A stretch of DNA of 64,000 bases from Granulosicoccus sp036478595 (GCA_036478595.1 JAZGEF010000011.1:62001-126000), one strand, 5' to 3'; positions 45,910-55,377 are shown, numbered from the stretch's first letter. Numbers and translations: made by a program. The notes: generated by a model from the letters alone, not told the origin.

Positions 45910-46085
45910 TCGGGCAATATGGCATTTGATTTATCGGGCTAAGTGGCGCATTGACACTGGCAATGCTGTATGTAAATCTTGATCTGGCGCAACTATCTTC
46001 AAATTTCGAGTTGCACGTCCAATTATTCGACGGCATCTTTTTAAAAAATGCTTACATAACACAATATAATAGAGGGAACGAGAAC

Positions 46086-47111
46086 ATGAAAATCACGTGT
46101 AAAACAATGGCGCTAAGCGCCGTGGCAGTGAGTGCACTGTTTGCCGGAAACGCAATGGCTGCTGATGTAGCAGCATGCTTGATTACAAAAACTGATACCA
46201 ATCCGTTCTTTGTGAAGATGAAAGAAGGCGCAACGGCGAAAGCTGCAGAAATGGGTATTACGCTTAAGTCATACGCCGGAAAGGTGGATGGCGATTCTGA
46301 AAGCCAGGTTGCAGCAATTGAAACTTGTATAGCTGATGGTGCCAAAGGAATATTGATAGCAGCTTCTGATACTAAAGGTATTGTTCCAGCGGTTACTCAA
46401 GCTCGTGATGCTGGCCTGTTGGTTATCGCGCTAGATACACCACTCGAGCCAATTGATTCGGCTGACGCAACGTTTGCGACTGACAACTTTAAAGCGGGTG
46501 AGCTAATTGGTGCATGGGCTGCCGCTCAGCTTGGTGATAAAACTGCTGATGCCAAAATCGGTATGCTTGATTTGGCTGTAAGCCAGCCTTCTGTTGGTGT
46601 ACTACGCGACCAAGGCTTTCTTCAAGGCTTCGGCATTGATCTAAAAGATCCTGCTAAGTGGGGCGACGAAGATGACCCACGTATCGTTGGCAATGATGTA
46701 ACAGCTGGAAATGAAGAAGGTGGCCGTAAGGCAATGGAAAACTTGATGGCGATAGATCCAATGATAAATGTTGTTTACACCATCAACGAGCCAGCAGCAG
46801 TAGGTGCGTACGAAGCACTTAAAGCCGTAGGTCGTGAAGGTGATGTACTGATTGTCTCTGTGGATGGTGGTTGCCCCGGAGTCGCTGATGTTAAGTCAGG
46901 CGTGATTGGTGCGACTTCACAACAGTATCCATTGTTGATGGCATCACTTGGTATCGAAGCTATTGCTGCTTGGGCTGCAGATGGCTCCAAGCCTGAAAAT
47001 ACTCCAGGGCTAGATTTCTTCGACACAGGCGTGAACTTGGTCACTGATAAGCCAGCGCCAGGTGTTGATTCAATTGATACCGCTGAAGGCACGGATAAGT
47101 GCTGGGGCTAG
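46086..47111 (+). CDS. frcB: Sugar ABC transporter substrate-binding protein (FrcB-like)
   Basis: A 341-residue periplasmic protein with a signal peptide cleaved near residue 22 (GNAMAADV). The mature part is the ribose/fructose-binding fold (ITKTDTNPFFVKMKEGA, DGDSESQVAAIETCIADGAKGI, VVYTINEPAAVGAYEAL). It binds a monosaccharide. The ATG at 46086 is preceded by GAGGG, which fixes the start over a longer frame from 45951. A strong hairpin follows before frcC. Homology is to the FrcBCAK fructose system; the actual sugar is not certain. Confidence 0.85.
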   Translation: MKITCKTMALSAVAVSALFAGNAMAADVAACLITKTDTNPFFVKMKEGATAKAAEMGITLKSYAGKVDGDSESQVAAIETCIADGAKGILIAASDTKGIVPAVTQARDAGLLVIALDTPLEPIDSADATFATDNFKAGELIGAWAAAQLGDKTADAKIGMLDLAVSQPSVGVLRDQGFLQGFGIDLKDPAKWGDEDDPRIVGNDVTAGNEEGGRKAMENLMAIDPMINVVYTINEPAAVGAYEALKAVGREGDVLIVSVDGGCPGVADVKSGVIGATSQQYPLLMASLGIEAIAAWAADGSKPENTPGLDFFDTGVNLVTDKPAPGVDSIDTAEGTDKCWG

Positions 47112-47173
47112 TAAGCTGATAACGAGTGGCTAGATGAAACTTGCTAACTGAGCAGTTTACAAGTGTTGATAGT

Positions 47174-47203
47174 AACTGCGTCTGCATTATTGCAGACGCA
47201 GTT
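47174..47203 (+). other. Intercistronic hairpin between frcB and frcC
   Basis: AACTGCGTCTGCA and TGCAGACGCAGTT form a perfect 13-bp stem with a TTAT loop. The run after it is GGTTTTA, too short for a strong terminator. Such hairpins stabilise the upstream mRNA, giving more binding protein than permease. Confidence 0.65.
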
Positions 47204-47226
47204 GGTTTTACCGGAGATAGTTTGTT

Positions 47227-48285
47227 TTGACCACTGATGATTTTGAGCAAAGCCTAAGCAATAGCGCCTCTGATGTGGCTGACTTTGACAACGATAAGCT
47301 AAGCCTTTTAGCTAAACTTCAATCCCTGCTTCACTCCAATCCTTCGTTGGTGCCGCTCATTGTATTAGTAGCGTCGCTGTTGGTATTTGGTTTATTGTTG
47401 GGCGAAAAATTCTTCAAACCATTCACTCTTACGCTGATACTCCAACAGGTGGCCATTGTCGGCATCGTCGGAGCAGCGCAGTCGCTGGTGATCTTAACTG
47501 CGGGTATAGACCTCTCGGTGGGCGCTATCATGGTGTTGTCCTCGGTGATCATGGGGCAGTTTACGTTTCGCTATGGCCTACCGGCTGAATTTGCTATTTT
47601 ATGCGGCTTTGCTGTGGGTGGGCTCTGTGGTTTTATCAATGGTTGGCTGGTTGCCTATATGCGCCTGCCACCGTTTATCGTCACGTTAGGTATGTGGCAG
47701 ATAGTGCTGGCATCAAACTTTCTTTATTCCGCTAATGAAACCATTCGTAGTTCGGATATTGAAGCTACGGCTCCTATCCTTAAATTCTTTGGTGGAAACA
47801 TAAAAATGGGGGGAGCCGTCTTTACCTATGGCGTAATCGCCATGGTTGTGTTGATTGTTGTTCTGGCCTATGTGCTAAATCAAACAGCGTGGGGCCGACA
47901 CGTTTACGCAGTAGGCGACGATCCAGAAGCCGCTGAGCTTGCTGGGGTCCGTACCAAACGAGTGTTGTTATCAGTCTACGTGTTGGCAGGCTTGATTTGC
48001 TCGCTTGCCGGTTGGGCCTTAATTGGGCGGATCGGTTCGGTTTCACCCACTGCAGGCCAGTTTGCCAATATTGAATCTATTACCGCTGTGGTCATCGGTG
48101 GTATTTCTTTATTTGGCGGGCGTGGCTCAATCATGGGCATGTTGTTTGGTGCATTGATCGTTGGTGTATTTTCACTGGGCTTGCGATTAGTGGGTACCGA
48201 TCCGCAATGGACTTACCTGCTGATTGGTGTCCTGATAATATCCGCCGTCGGTATTGATCAATGGATCAGGAAGGTAGCAACATGA
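47227..48285 (+). CDS. frcC: Sugar ABC transporter permease (FrcC-like)
   Basis: A 352-residue membrane protein of the ribose/fructose permease class, with about ten hydrophobic segments, LTAGIDLSVGAIMVLSSV near residue 97 and the conserved GRGSIMGMLFGALIVGV toward the end. It starts at TTG; GGAG lies 10 bp upstream and there is no suitable ATG. Its end overlaps the ATPase start by 4 bp. Confidence 0.9.
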   Translation: MTTDDFEQSLSNSASDVADFDNDKLSLLAKLQSLLHSNPSLVPLIVLVASLLVFGLLLGEKFFKPFTLTLILQQVAIVGIVGAAQSLVILTAGIDLSVGAIMVLSSVIMGQFTFRYGLPAEFAILCGFAVGGLCGFINGWLVAYMRLPPFIVTLGMWQIVLASNFLYSANETIRSSDIEATAPILKFFGGNIKMGGAVFTYGVIAMVVLIVVLAYVLNQTAWGRHVYAVGDDPEAAELAGVRTKRVLLSVYVLAGLICSLAGWALIGRIGSVSPTAGQFANIESITAVVIGGISLFGGRGSIMGMLFGALIVGVFSLGLRLVGTDPQWTYLLIGVLIISAVGIDQWIRKVAT

Positions 48286-49064
48286 CTAAAACCCCAATTT
48301 TACAAGCGCGTAAATTGGTAATACGCTATGGGCGAGTGGTTGCACTGGATCGGGCAGATCTCGAACTATACCCAGGTGAAGTGCTCGGCATCATCGGCGA
48401 TAACGGAGCTGGCAAGTCAACCTTGATCAAAGCGCTATCTGGTGCGATTAGCCCGGACAGCGGTGAAATATTGCTAGACGGACAAAAAGTGAATTTTACT
48501 TCGCCGATGCAGGCACGTGACGCGGGAATCGAAACCGTCTATCAAAATCTTGCGCTATCTCCGGCATTGTCAATTGCAGACAATATGTTTTTAGGGCGTG
48601 AGATTCGAAAATCAGGATTTATGGGTAGTTTTTTTCGCCAACTTGATCGACGCGAAATGGAAAAACAGGCACGCGACAAGCTAACCGAGTTGGGTTTATT
48701 AACGGTCCAAAACATTGGTCAATCCGTTGAAACGCTTTCAGGCGGGCAACGCCAAGGTGTTGCAGTGGCACGCGCATCTGCGTTTGGCTCAAGAGTGATT
48801 ATTATGGATGAACCAACCGCTGCATTGGGTGTAAAGGAATCTCGACGAGTATTAGAGCTTATTCAAGACGTACGTTCGCGGGGTATTCCTATCATCTTGA
48901 TATCCCACAATATGCCGCATGTGTTTGAAGTGGCTGATCGTATCCATATACACCGGCTCGGCAGCCGCTTGTGTACTGTGACGCCGGATCAATGCTCGAT
49001 GTCCGATGCAGTGGCTTATATGACCGGCGCTGTAGAGCCTCCCGGCGATACAATTGCCGCATGA
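48282..49064 (+). CDS. frcA: Sugar ABC transporter ATPase, single-domain (FrcA-like)
   Basis: A 260-residue ATPase: GDNGAGKST (Walker A), LSGGQRQGVAVARA (signature), IIMDEPTAALG (Walker B) and the switch His in LISHNMPHVFEVAD. Ribose-type ATPases usually have two such domains; FrcA and this protein have one. I chose the ATG at 48282, which overlaps the permease stop (ATGA), over a start 21 bp earlier. Confidence 0.92.
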   Translation: MTKTPILQARKLVIRYGRVVALDRADLELYPGEVLGIIGDNGAGKSTLIKALSGAISPDSGEILLDGQKVNFTSPMQARDAGIETVYQNLALSPALSIADNMFLGREIRKSGFMGSFFRQLDRREMEKQARDKLTELGLLTVQNIGQSVETLSGGQRQGVAVARASAFGSRVIIMDEPTAALGVKESRRVLELIQDVRSRGIPIILISHNMPHVFEVADRIHIHRLGSRLCTVTPDQCSMSDAVAYMTGAVEPPGDTIAA

Positions 49065-49702
49065 ACCTATCATCTTTAGCATCAAGGATAATTGAGCAAG
49101 CTGGCAACTCAACTCGGCACATAGTGGCTGTGGCCGGCCCGCCAGCGGCGGGTAAAACCACCTTAGCAGCTCGCTTAAGCAAAGAAATAGCTAATCGTGG
49201 CGAAAGTTGTGCTGCCGTGCCGATGGATGGGTTTCATCTGGATAACCCCATTTTAAAAGCGAAGGGTTTATTTGAGCGTAAAGGCGCACCGGAGACGTTT
49301 GATGCCTTTGGATTTGTTAACTTAATTTCTCGTTTACATGATAACGCACCATCTGTTTATATTCCTGTTTTTGATAGAAAGCAAGATCTTGCAATAGCTG
49401 GGTCCGCATTGATAGAAGCAGATTGTAAATATGTCTTGGTAGAAGGTAATTACCTGGTACTCAATAGCGCCCCATGGAACGAGCTTGCACGATATTGGGA
49501 TACCACGATCTTTGTAAACCCTGGTTTGAGTATTCTTGAAGAGAGATTGTTAGATCGTTGGTTGCAACACGGTTTAGATTTTTCAGATGCTATTAACCGA
49601 GCTCGCGATAATGATATCCCTAATGCGAATTATGTTTTAGACAATTCTGTCAGTAAAGCAACAGACATCGTTGTTAATAGCTCATTTGATTTGAAGTCAT
49701 GA
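49061..49702 (+). CDS. frcK: P-loop kinase of the uridine kinase/PanK-like group (FrcK-like)
   Basis: A 213-residue protein with Walker A in VAVAGPPAAGKTTLAARL and LVEGNYLVLNSAPWNELARYWDTTIFV, typical of the nucleoside/sugar kinase-like group attached to frcBCA. It overlaps frcA by 4 bp (ATGA) and the next gene in the same way. In Sinorhizobium the frcK gene occupies the same place. Its exact phosphate acceptor is not established to my knowledge; sugar phosphorylation is the plain guess. Confidence 0.82.
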   Translation: MNLSSLASRIIEQAGNSTRHIVAVAGPPAAGKTTLAARLSKEIANRGESCAAVPMDGFHLDNPILKAKGLFERKGAPETFDAFGFVNLISRLHDNAPSVYIPVFDRKQDLAIAGSALIEADCKYVLVEGNYLVLNSAPWNELARYWDTTIFVNPGLSILEERLLDRWLQHGLDFSDAINRARDNDIPNANYVLDNSVSKATDIVVNSSFDLKS

Positions 49703-50718
49703 AACCAACCGTGCTTTACGATCCCGTACCGAGAAGCACGGAAGACATATTCCGACCTGACGTTTATAAAAACCTCTGCGATGAATTTAAAGTGCTTGAA
49801 CGGGGCGATCGAGTCGCGGATGAGTTTTACGCTGAGCACCTGCCGACAGCTGATTTTATCGTCGGCCAACCACCACTACCTACTGAGATAATTAAAACTG
49901 CAAAGCAACTCAAAGCCCTTATCAATGTTGAAAGCAATTTTCTCCAGAATATGGACTATCAGTATTGCTTCCGCAATCAGATCCATGTGCTTACAGTAAG
50001 CCCAGTGTTTGCACAAGCTGTCGCTGAGCTTGCATTGGGGCTAACGCTCGCACTTGCCAGAGACATACCCAAAGCGCACGGTGATTTTGTTAATGGCGAT
50101 GAAAGCTATGGGCTTGAGGCAAATCAAAATTCAACGCTGATCAATCGTTGCAAGTTAGGGTTCATTGGCTTTGGTGATTTGGGCCGAGCGATATTGAAAA
50201 GCTTTAGCGGGTTTAGCCCTGTGGTAAGCGTGTACGACCCTTGGCTTTCAGATGAGCTACTGTGCCGAGAGGGCTTACAAGTTGCGTCTCTTGTCGAAGT
50301 ACTACAAGACAGTGATGTTGTGATGGTGGTTGCTAGTGTCACTGCTGATAACGCTGGTATGTTGCAAGCAAAACATTTTGCCAAGATGAAGCAAAATGCC
50401 TTGTTTGTTTTAATGAGCCGTGCTGAGGTAGTTGATTTTGATGCCATGTTAGACGCGTGCAGTTCAGGTCATATTCGTGCCGCAACAGATGTATTCCCGA
50501 TAGAGCCGTTGCCGCAAAAACATCGAGCCAGAACCACGCCTAATGTAATTCTCTCGGCACATCGGGCCGGTGCGCTCGAATCAGCCTTGTTTGAGATTGG
50601 CGATCGCACCTTGGCGGATTTACGTTTAATGGCAAAAGGCTTGCCGCCACAAAACTGTAAGCGGGCAGAGCATGAGTTAGTTGGTAAGGTTCGTAGTAAG
50701 CCGATTGATAAAAGCTAA
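49699..50718 (+). CDS. D-isomer 2-hydroxyacid dehydrogenase family, NAD-binding
   Basis: A 339-residue protein with the Rossmann loop GFIGFGDLGRAI and the FALVLMSRAEVVD and DVFPIEPLP segments of the family. The late AHRAGA holds the catalytic His. It reduces a 2-oxo acid or oxidises a D-2-hydroxy acid. The 4-bp overlap with frcK puts it in the frc operon, so it is likely the first oxidative step on the imported compound or a product of it. The sugar could therefore be a sugar acid or a non-fructose sugar. Confidence 0.85.
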   Translation: MKPTVLYDPVPRSTEDIFRPDVYKNLCDEFKVLERGDRVADEFYAEHLPTADFIVGQPPLPTEIIKTAKQLKALINVESNFLQNMDYQYCFRNQIHVLTVSPVFAQAVAELALGLTLALARDIPKAHGDFVNGDESYGLEANQNSTLINRCKLGFIGFGDLGRAILKSFSGFSPVVSVYDPWLSDELLCREGLQVASLVEVLQDSDVVMVVASVTADNAGMLQAKHFAKMKQNALFVLMSRAEVVDFDAMLDACSSGHIRAATDVFPIEPLPQKHRARTTPNVILSAHRAGALESALFEIGDRTLADLRLMAKGLPPQNCKRAEHELVGKVRSKPIDKS

Positions 50719-50853
50719 GCTGTCATTTCCGTGAAAAAGGGTCAAGTACCCAACAGGGTGCGAGGCGCTTTATGAGGTGAATCCATGTGGATCGAAGTTG
50801 AGCGCGATAGGTCCGGTATTATTTGGATATATATGGCTATATAGTGGAACTGC

Positions 50854-51741
50854 ATGAAAACTATTAAAACATCTCAACTACAAATAGCCTACTTCGATTA
50901 TGGTGCGAAAGAGGGTTGGCCGTGCATTTTAAATCACGGTTTTCCGTATGACATACATTGCTACGATGAATGTATCGACTTACTAGTAGAACAAGGTGCC
51001 CGAGTGATAGTGCCGTACCTTCGGGGGTATGGCGGCACACGTTTTCTATCGGCCAACACCTTGCGTTCAGGTGAGCAAGCCGTGTTAGCAAACGATTTGC
51101 GCGAAATGATGGATGCCCTCGAGATTGAGCAAGCTGTTTTGGCTGGATACGATTGGGGAGGTAGGGCTGCTTGTATTGTTGCAGCCTTGTGGCCTGAGCG
51201 CGTGATGGCCTTAGTTTCAGGTAATTCCTATAATATCCAAAATATCCTTCGCTCTATGGAACCATCCTCAGCTAAGGAGGAGGCAAGCTACTGGTATCAA
51301 TACTATTTTCATTGCGAACGTGGGCGCGCTGGGCTAGATAAAAATCGTCGAGATGTTTCGAGATTGTTGTGGCAAATGTGGTCTCCCACCTGGCAATTTA
51401 ATGATGCAACGTTTAATCGCTCGGCAGAGGCATTTGATAATTCTGATTTTGTCGATGTTGTTATTCATTCCTATCGACATCGTTACGGATTGGTTGAGGG
51501 AGACCCTAAAGTACTAAAAATTGAAGCCCAATTACAACAGCAGCCTGATATAACGGTTGCCAGTATTACGATCGATGGTGAGGTTGATGGCGTGGATGAA
51601 GGAACCCGGAGCCATGCTCCAAAATTTACTGGCCCGCATGAACATCGCGTGTTTCGCGATGCCGGGCATAATTTGCCGCAGGAAAAGCCAGAACTATGGG
51701 TGCGGGCGATTGTTGATGCTAGGGCGATGGCAGGCTATTAA
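50854..51741 (+). CDS. Alpha/beta hydrolase, epoxide hydrolase / haloacid dehalogenase-like
   Basis: A 295-residue hydrolase with HGFPYD (oxyanion), an aspartate nucleophile in AGYDWGGRAAC rather than serine, and a C-terminal His in FRDAGHNLPQEKPE. Aspartate at this place marks the epoxide hydrolase, haloalkane dehalogenase and fluoroacetate dehalogenase branch. It stands 135 bp after the frc operon and is probably transcribed on its own. The substrate is unknown. The 259-bp gap that follows (51742-52000) shows nothing clear. Confidence 0.85.
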   Translation: MKTIKTSQLQIAYFDYGAKEGWPCILNHGFPYDIHCYDECIDLLVEQGARVIVPYLRGYGGTRFLSANTLRSGEQAVLANDLREMMDALEIEQAVLAGYDWGGRAACIVAALWPERVMALVSGNSYNIQNILRSMEPSSAKEEASYWYQYYFHCERGRAGLDKNRRDVSRLLWQMWSPTWQFNDATFNRSAEAFDNSDFVDVVIHSYRHRYGLVEGDPKVLKIEAQLQQQPDITVASITIDGEVDGVDEGTRSHAPKFTGPHEHRVFRDAGHNLPQEKPELWVRAIVDARAMAGY

Positions 51742-52000
51742 ATCGTGATTCGAGTTTGAGTCAATGCGCTTTAACCTGATGCTGGGTTATTTGAATGGTC
51801 GTTACTCCATAGTCACGACAATAGGTATAGTCATTTTAAAATTCCAAATTCAGGCATCTGTACAAGGCCGAGCTGATGACACCGGCTTTGCGTTTTTCGT
51901 CTGCAATAACGATATCCAACTTGGTGTCGTTGATAGGGTAACCTGTAAAGGATGGCACTATAACTGCGTATGAAACTAGATTTTGGATTTAATTCAGATT

Positions 52001-52960
52001 ATGAGAGTAATTGTAAGGAAATCCATTGGTGCCACTATAATTGCGCCGATATTAGCAGTGATGAGCGCAGTTGTTATGAGCGTACCTACCTTAGCTGCTA
52101 AGCCATACCCCGAAAAGCCCGTTAACTTTGTTGTGCAGTGGGCGCCGAGTCCAATAGAGCACGCGCTTACTCGGATGATCGCTGAAGATTTTGGACGCAG
52201 GTACGGCACACCAGCGGCAAGAGTGAACAAGTCAGATGTGAGCCCAAATATTATGGATATTGCGGATAAGCCTGCGGATGGTTATACCGTTGGTTCGTTT
52301 GTTATCGGTGTGCCCATTGAAGGCGCTGCCGTTGGTATTCTTGGATTGGTGCCAGATATGTTCGAACCCTTAGGGATATTTTTGACTCACCCCTTCGTGC
52401 TTGTCGCGTCAAATGAAGCGCCATATTCTAATGTGACGGCGATGGCCAACTATGCCAAAAACAGCAATGTGGTTTTAGGACATGCAGGAGATTCATTGCC
52501 ACCTACAAAGGCGGCAATTGCATTTGCAAAGAATGCGGGATTTGAATGGGGCAGCGACGTTGAGTTTGCCAGTGCCGATTGCGACACTTTAGTTTCGGGT
52601 GATGCGGATGTTATCAGCACCACCTTGCAGCGAGTTATGCCGTGTTTGGAAAAAATTAAGGTATTGGCGTCAATTACCGGTGGCAGGAATCCACAATTAC
52701 CTGATACCCCGACCTTGGGCGAACTCGACCCAACACTAGTGTTGGGATTTTGGAATGGATTATTTGTACACAAAGATACACCACCGGATATTCGCGACAA
52801 AATTATAGATGTAGCGAAAGCCACTGTTGCATCCGAGCGCGCGCAAACATTAGTAGAAGACACGGGTGCCATAGTATATTGGCAAAATGCTGAGCAAGCG
52901 TCGCGACGTATCGTGGTAGATCGCGGTACCTTGGTCGAGATCAATAAGATAATTCAATAG
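52001..52960 (+). CDS. Bug/TctC family tripartite tricarboxylate transporter receptor
   Basis: A 319-residue periplasmic protein with a signal peptide (MSVPTLAAKPYPEKP) and the TctC body (PADGYTVGSF, FNGLFVHKDTPP-like FWNGLFVHKDTPPDIRDKI). These proteins capture carboxylates. No TctA/TctB membrane genes lie nearby, so it must use a distant transporter or serve as a sensor. A TTG 18 bp upstream is an alternative start. A CoA-transferase follows after 36 bp, which suggests uptake and CoA activation of one acid. Confidence 0.85.
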   Translation: MRVIVRKSIGATIIAPILAVMSAVVMSVPTLAAKPYPEKPVNFVVQWAPSPIEHALTRMIAEDFGRRYGTPAARVNKSDVSPNIMDIADKPADGYTVGSFVIGVPIEGAAVGILGLVPDMFEPLGIFLTHPFVLVASNEAPYSNVTAMANYAKNSNVVLGHAGDSLPPTKAAIAFAKNAGFEWGSDVEFASADCDTLVSGDADVISTTLQRVMPCLEKIKVLASITGGRNPQLPDTPTLGELDPTLVLGFWNGLFVHKDTPPDIRDKIIDVAKATVASERAQTLVEDTGAIVYWQNAEQASRRIVVDRGTLVEINKIIQ

Positions 52961-52996
52961 GGCTGTGTTAATTACAAGGCGATAGGAGCATTACAC

Positions 52997-54205
52997 ATGA
53001 GTGATGATAGCCGCCCTTTAGATAACATCCGTGTATTGGATTTCACTCACGTTCTGGCTGGCCCGTTCTGTACGTATCAGTTAGCAGTGATGGGTGCAGA
53101 TGTCATTAAAATTGAATCAGCGCAACGCCCTGACATGATGCGTATGGTGGGGCCAGACTTTGAATTGGCCAAACAAGCGATGGGTTTGCACTTTCAAGCT
53201 CAAGCATCCAACAAGCGGGCTATGACGCTGGATCTTAAACATGCAGATTCAAGCGAAATACTCGACAAGCTGTTGCTCGATGCCGATGTGCTAGTGGTTA
53301 ACTATCGTAGGGGTGCCGCTAAACGGCTCAACATCGACTACGAGCGAGTGAAAAAAGTAAACCCACAATTAGTGTATTGCTCCATGACCGGGTTTGGCCA
53401 AACTGGGCCAAAGGCTGATCACGCTGCCTACGATAATGTGATTCAAGCGTTCTCGGGTTTAATGGCGGCCACGGGCACAGAGGAAGGTGGGCCCACGAGA
53501 GTAGGACCGCCCGTACTGGATTACGGTACTGGTGCGCAAGCTGCGCTCGCTATTGTGAGTAGCTTGTTTCAACGAGAGCGCACAGGTGAGGGCAATTGCA
53601 TTGATATCGCCATGTTGGATGCGGCAATGATGCTGATGAGCGCAACGGTGACTGATACGGCCATTAGATCAACACCACCGGTAAGGCCAGGCAACAGAAG
53701 CGTTAAAGCAACTTATGGTTGTTATCAAACCAATGATGGCGATTTAATGATTGGGGCTTACACACGCGAACAAATAATAAAGCTATGGTACGCGCTAGAG
53801 CGAGAAGACAAAGTTGACGAGGTTAATGCATTAGCGCTAGAGAATCTTGATGACGCGCATGACGACGATACGCAGATACTGGTTGATGTGTTCCAAACCA
53901 AGAGTGCTGAACAATGGGAAGCAATCCTGAATAGCGCTGACGTGCCAGCAGCACGCGTACGTAGCGTGGATGAATCTCTTAAGGAGCCACAAGTGGAATC
54001 TCGTCAGGTTACACAGAGTGTATTATCGCCGACAAAACCTGATGAGCGATTAACGATACCCGTAGCGGCCTGGCAATCGAGCCATGGCTCGCCTCGCGTA
54101 GATGCACCTCCACCTTTTGTGGGGCAACACACTGCGGAAATTTTGCAAGAAATCGGAATAGAGCCTGCTCAAATTGAGCAGTATCGAAAGGTGGGTTGTA
54201 TTTAA
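52997..54205 (+). CDS. CaiB/BaiF family III acyl-CoA transferase
   Basis: A 402-residue protein with the family start (NIRVLDFTHVLAGPFCTYQLAVMGADVIKIE), YCSMTGFGQTGP followed by AAYDNVIQAFSG holding the catalytic Asp, and the late FVGQHTAEIL. It follows the Bug receptor by 36 bp. The two probably form an operon for uptake and CoA activation of an organic acid. It is a separate sequence from the family III enzyme at 8487-9683. Confidence 0.92.
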   Translation: MSDDSRPLDNIRVLDFTHVLAGPFCTYQLAVMGADVIKIESAQRPDMMRMVGPDFELAKQAMGLHFQAQASNKRAMTLDLKHADSSEILDKLLLDADVLVVNYRRGAAKRLNIDYERVKKVNPQLVYCSMTGFGQTGPKADHAAYDNVIQAFSGLMAATGTEEGGPTRVGPPVLDYGTGAQAALAIVSSLFQRERTGEGNCIDIAMLDAAMMLMSATVTDTAIRSTPPVRPGNRSVKATYGCYQTNDGDLMIGAYTREQIIKLWYALEREDKVDEVNALALENLDDAHDDDTQILVDVFQTKSAEQWEAILNSADVPAARVRSVDESLKEPQVESRQVTQSVLSPTKPDERLTIPVAAWQSSHGSPRVDAPPPFVGQHTAEILQEIGIEPAQIEQYRKVGCI

Positions 54206-54250
54206 TATTTGATGTGGGCGTAATTGTTCTTTATGAGGCTGTAAAGGTAT

Positions 54251-54463
54251 ATGAAAGAGAAAACGCTTCTAACCACGGGAATTATTGGCACCGTGCTGGC
54301 GGCTTTGTGCTGCTTTACCCCTGTGCTCGTGGTGTTACTTGGCGCATTAGGTTTGTCTGCAGTCATTGGCTACCTGGATTTTATTCTGTTACCCACATTG
54401 GGCATTTTTGTGGGTATTACCCTCTACGCTCTATGGCGTCGAAGGCACCGTGTTGTTAAGTAA
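54251..54463 (+). CDS. merF: MerF-like mercury transport protein
   Basis: A 70-residue membrane protein with two hydrophobic segments. IIGTVLAALCCFTPVLVVLLG in the first, with the Cys20-Cys21 pair, and GYLDFILLPTLGIFVGITLYAL in the second match MerF. Known MerF has a second vicinal cysteine pair in a longer C-terminal tail; here the tail ends in RRRHRVVK with no cysteine. No merR, merT, merP or merA is nearby. It either moves another thiophilic ion, relies on a distant reductase, or is decaying. I am confident in the family and unsure about the function. Confidence 0.85.
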   Translation: MKEKTLLTTGIIGTVLAALCCFTPVLVVLLGALGLSAVIGYLDFILLPTLGIFVGITLYALWRRRHRVVK

Positions 54464-54540
54464 GGTTCTGACAAGCCTTACGATCTTGTGCCGGCAATTG
54501 ATAGTGTATCCAATTGACACCCTAGTCAGCTTGCAGGCAG

Positions 54541-55155
54541 CTACGGTGCAGCGATCAACCTTATCGAGGGCAACACTGCGTGAGCCCAGTGTGATAATTG
54601 TTGTTGATCGTTTTCTATGATGGTGACTTGTTGCCCTCCATAGTCCAACCAGGCTTCTATGAAATGAGTGTTTACGACGGTCAACACAGGTATGCCAAGT
54701 TCAACTGCTCGTTCGATAACACAACAAAAGCCGCCATCAGAACACTCGCGCTTTCCAAATCGGTTAATAATGACCAAGTCGGTATCGTCGCTGATCGAGT
54801 CCCTGAGTTTTAAAGCAATGTTCTCCAAGGCTTCAACATCAAGACTACAACTGATAGAGCATGATCCGAGGTCTTGGGATATTGTGTATTTTTCGCCTGT
54901 TCCGATACAGAAGAGCTCTGCATTGCAACGGTTAGTTGCCTGAGGTGAAGGTGATTGCAGCACGCCAGCGATGTTGTAGCCAATATCGCCTAGCTCAGTT
55001 GTTAAATTGGCCAAGGTGGAATCAGCTTGATTGGTCTCGCTGGCAATAATTGCAGCGATTTTTGGCACTACTACATATTTTTGCATCTGTTTTTTACTCA
55101 GTAAAGCATCAGTAATTTGTGAGGTGTTAGTTCGAGCAGCTTGTGACAAACTCAT
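54541..55155 (-). CDS. DUF2478 family protein
   Basis: A 204-residue protein with the DUF2478 pattern: an N-terminal IAAIIASETNQADSTLANL, the core YTISQDLGSCSISCSLDVEALE, DLVIINRFGKRECSDGG and the late GIPVLTVVNTHFIEAW. The family is often near molybdate or nitrogen metabolism genes; none is seen here. The start is uncertain: an ATG at 55084-55086 begins closer to the family N-terminus. It converges on the merF-like gene. Confidence 0.7.
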   Translation of the reverse strand: MSLSQAARTNTSQITDALLSKKQMQKYVVVPKIAAIIASETNQADSTLANLTTELGDIGYNIAGVLQSPSPQATNRCNAELFCIGTGEKYTISQDLGSCSISCSLDVEALENIALKLRDSISDDTDLVIINRFGKRECSDGGFCCVIERAVELGIPVLTVVNTHFIEAWLDYGGQQVTIIENDQQQLSHWAHAVLPSIRLIAAP

Positions 55156-55377
55156 TGCACAAGCCAGGTAGTATCAGTTGGATCGCCCACCGGCTTGGTT
55201 TATTGGTGCCACGGATTTGTTAGAGACAGTATTGTTTGTTAGAGGCAGTATTGAATGAAAACGTATGTAGGCAGGTTGACCTAAATCAATTGATCGTCTG
55301 ATTCGGACCAAATTAGCTGAGAGTTTTGATTTACTTAGCCGTATTCAGCGTGTGCGGCTGATGCTCGAGCTGTTTTG

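Noticed and set aside
51764..51973. 69-codon open frame in the gap before the Bug receptor
   Set aside because: It has no ribosome site and no recognisable motif, and it covers AT-rich intergenic sequence. Chance is the simplest reading.
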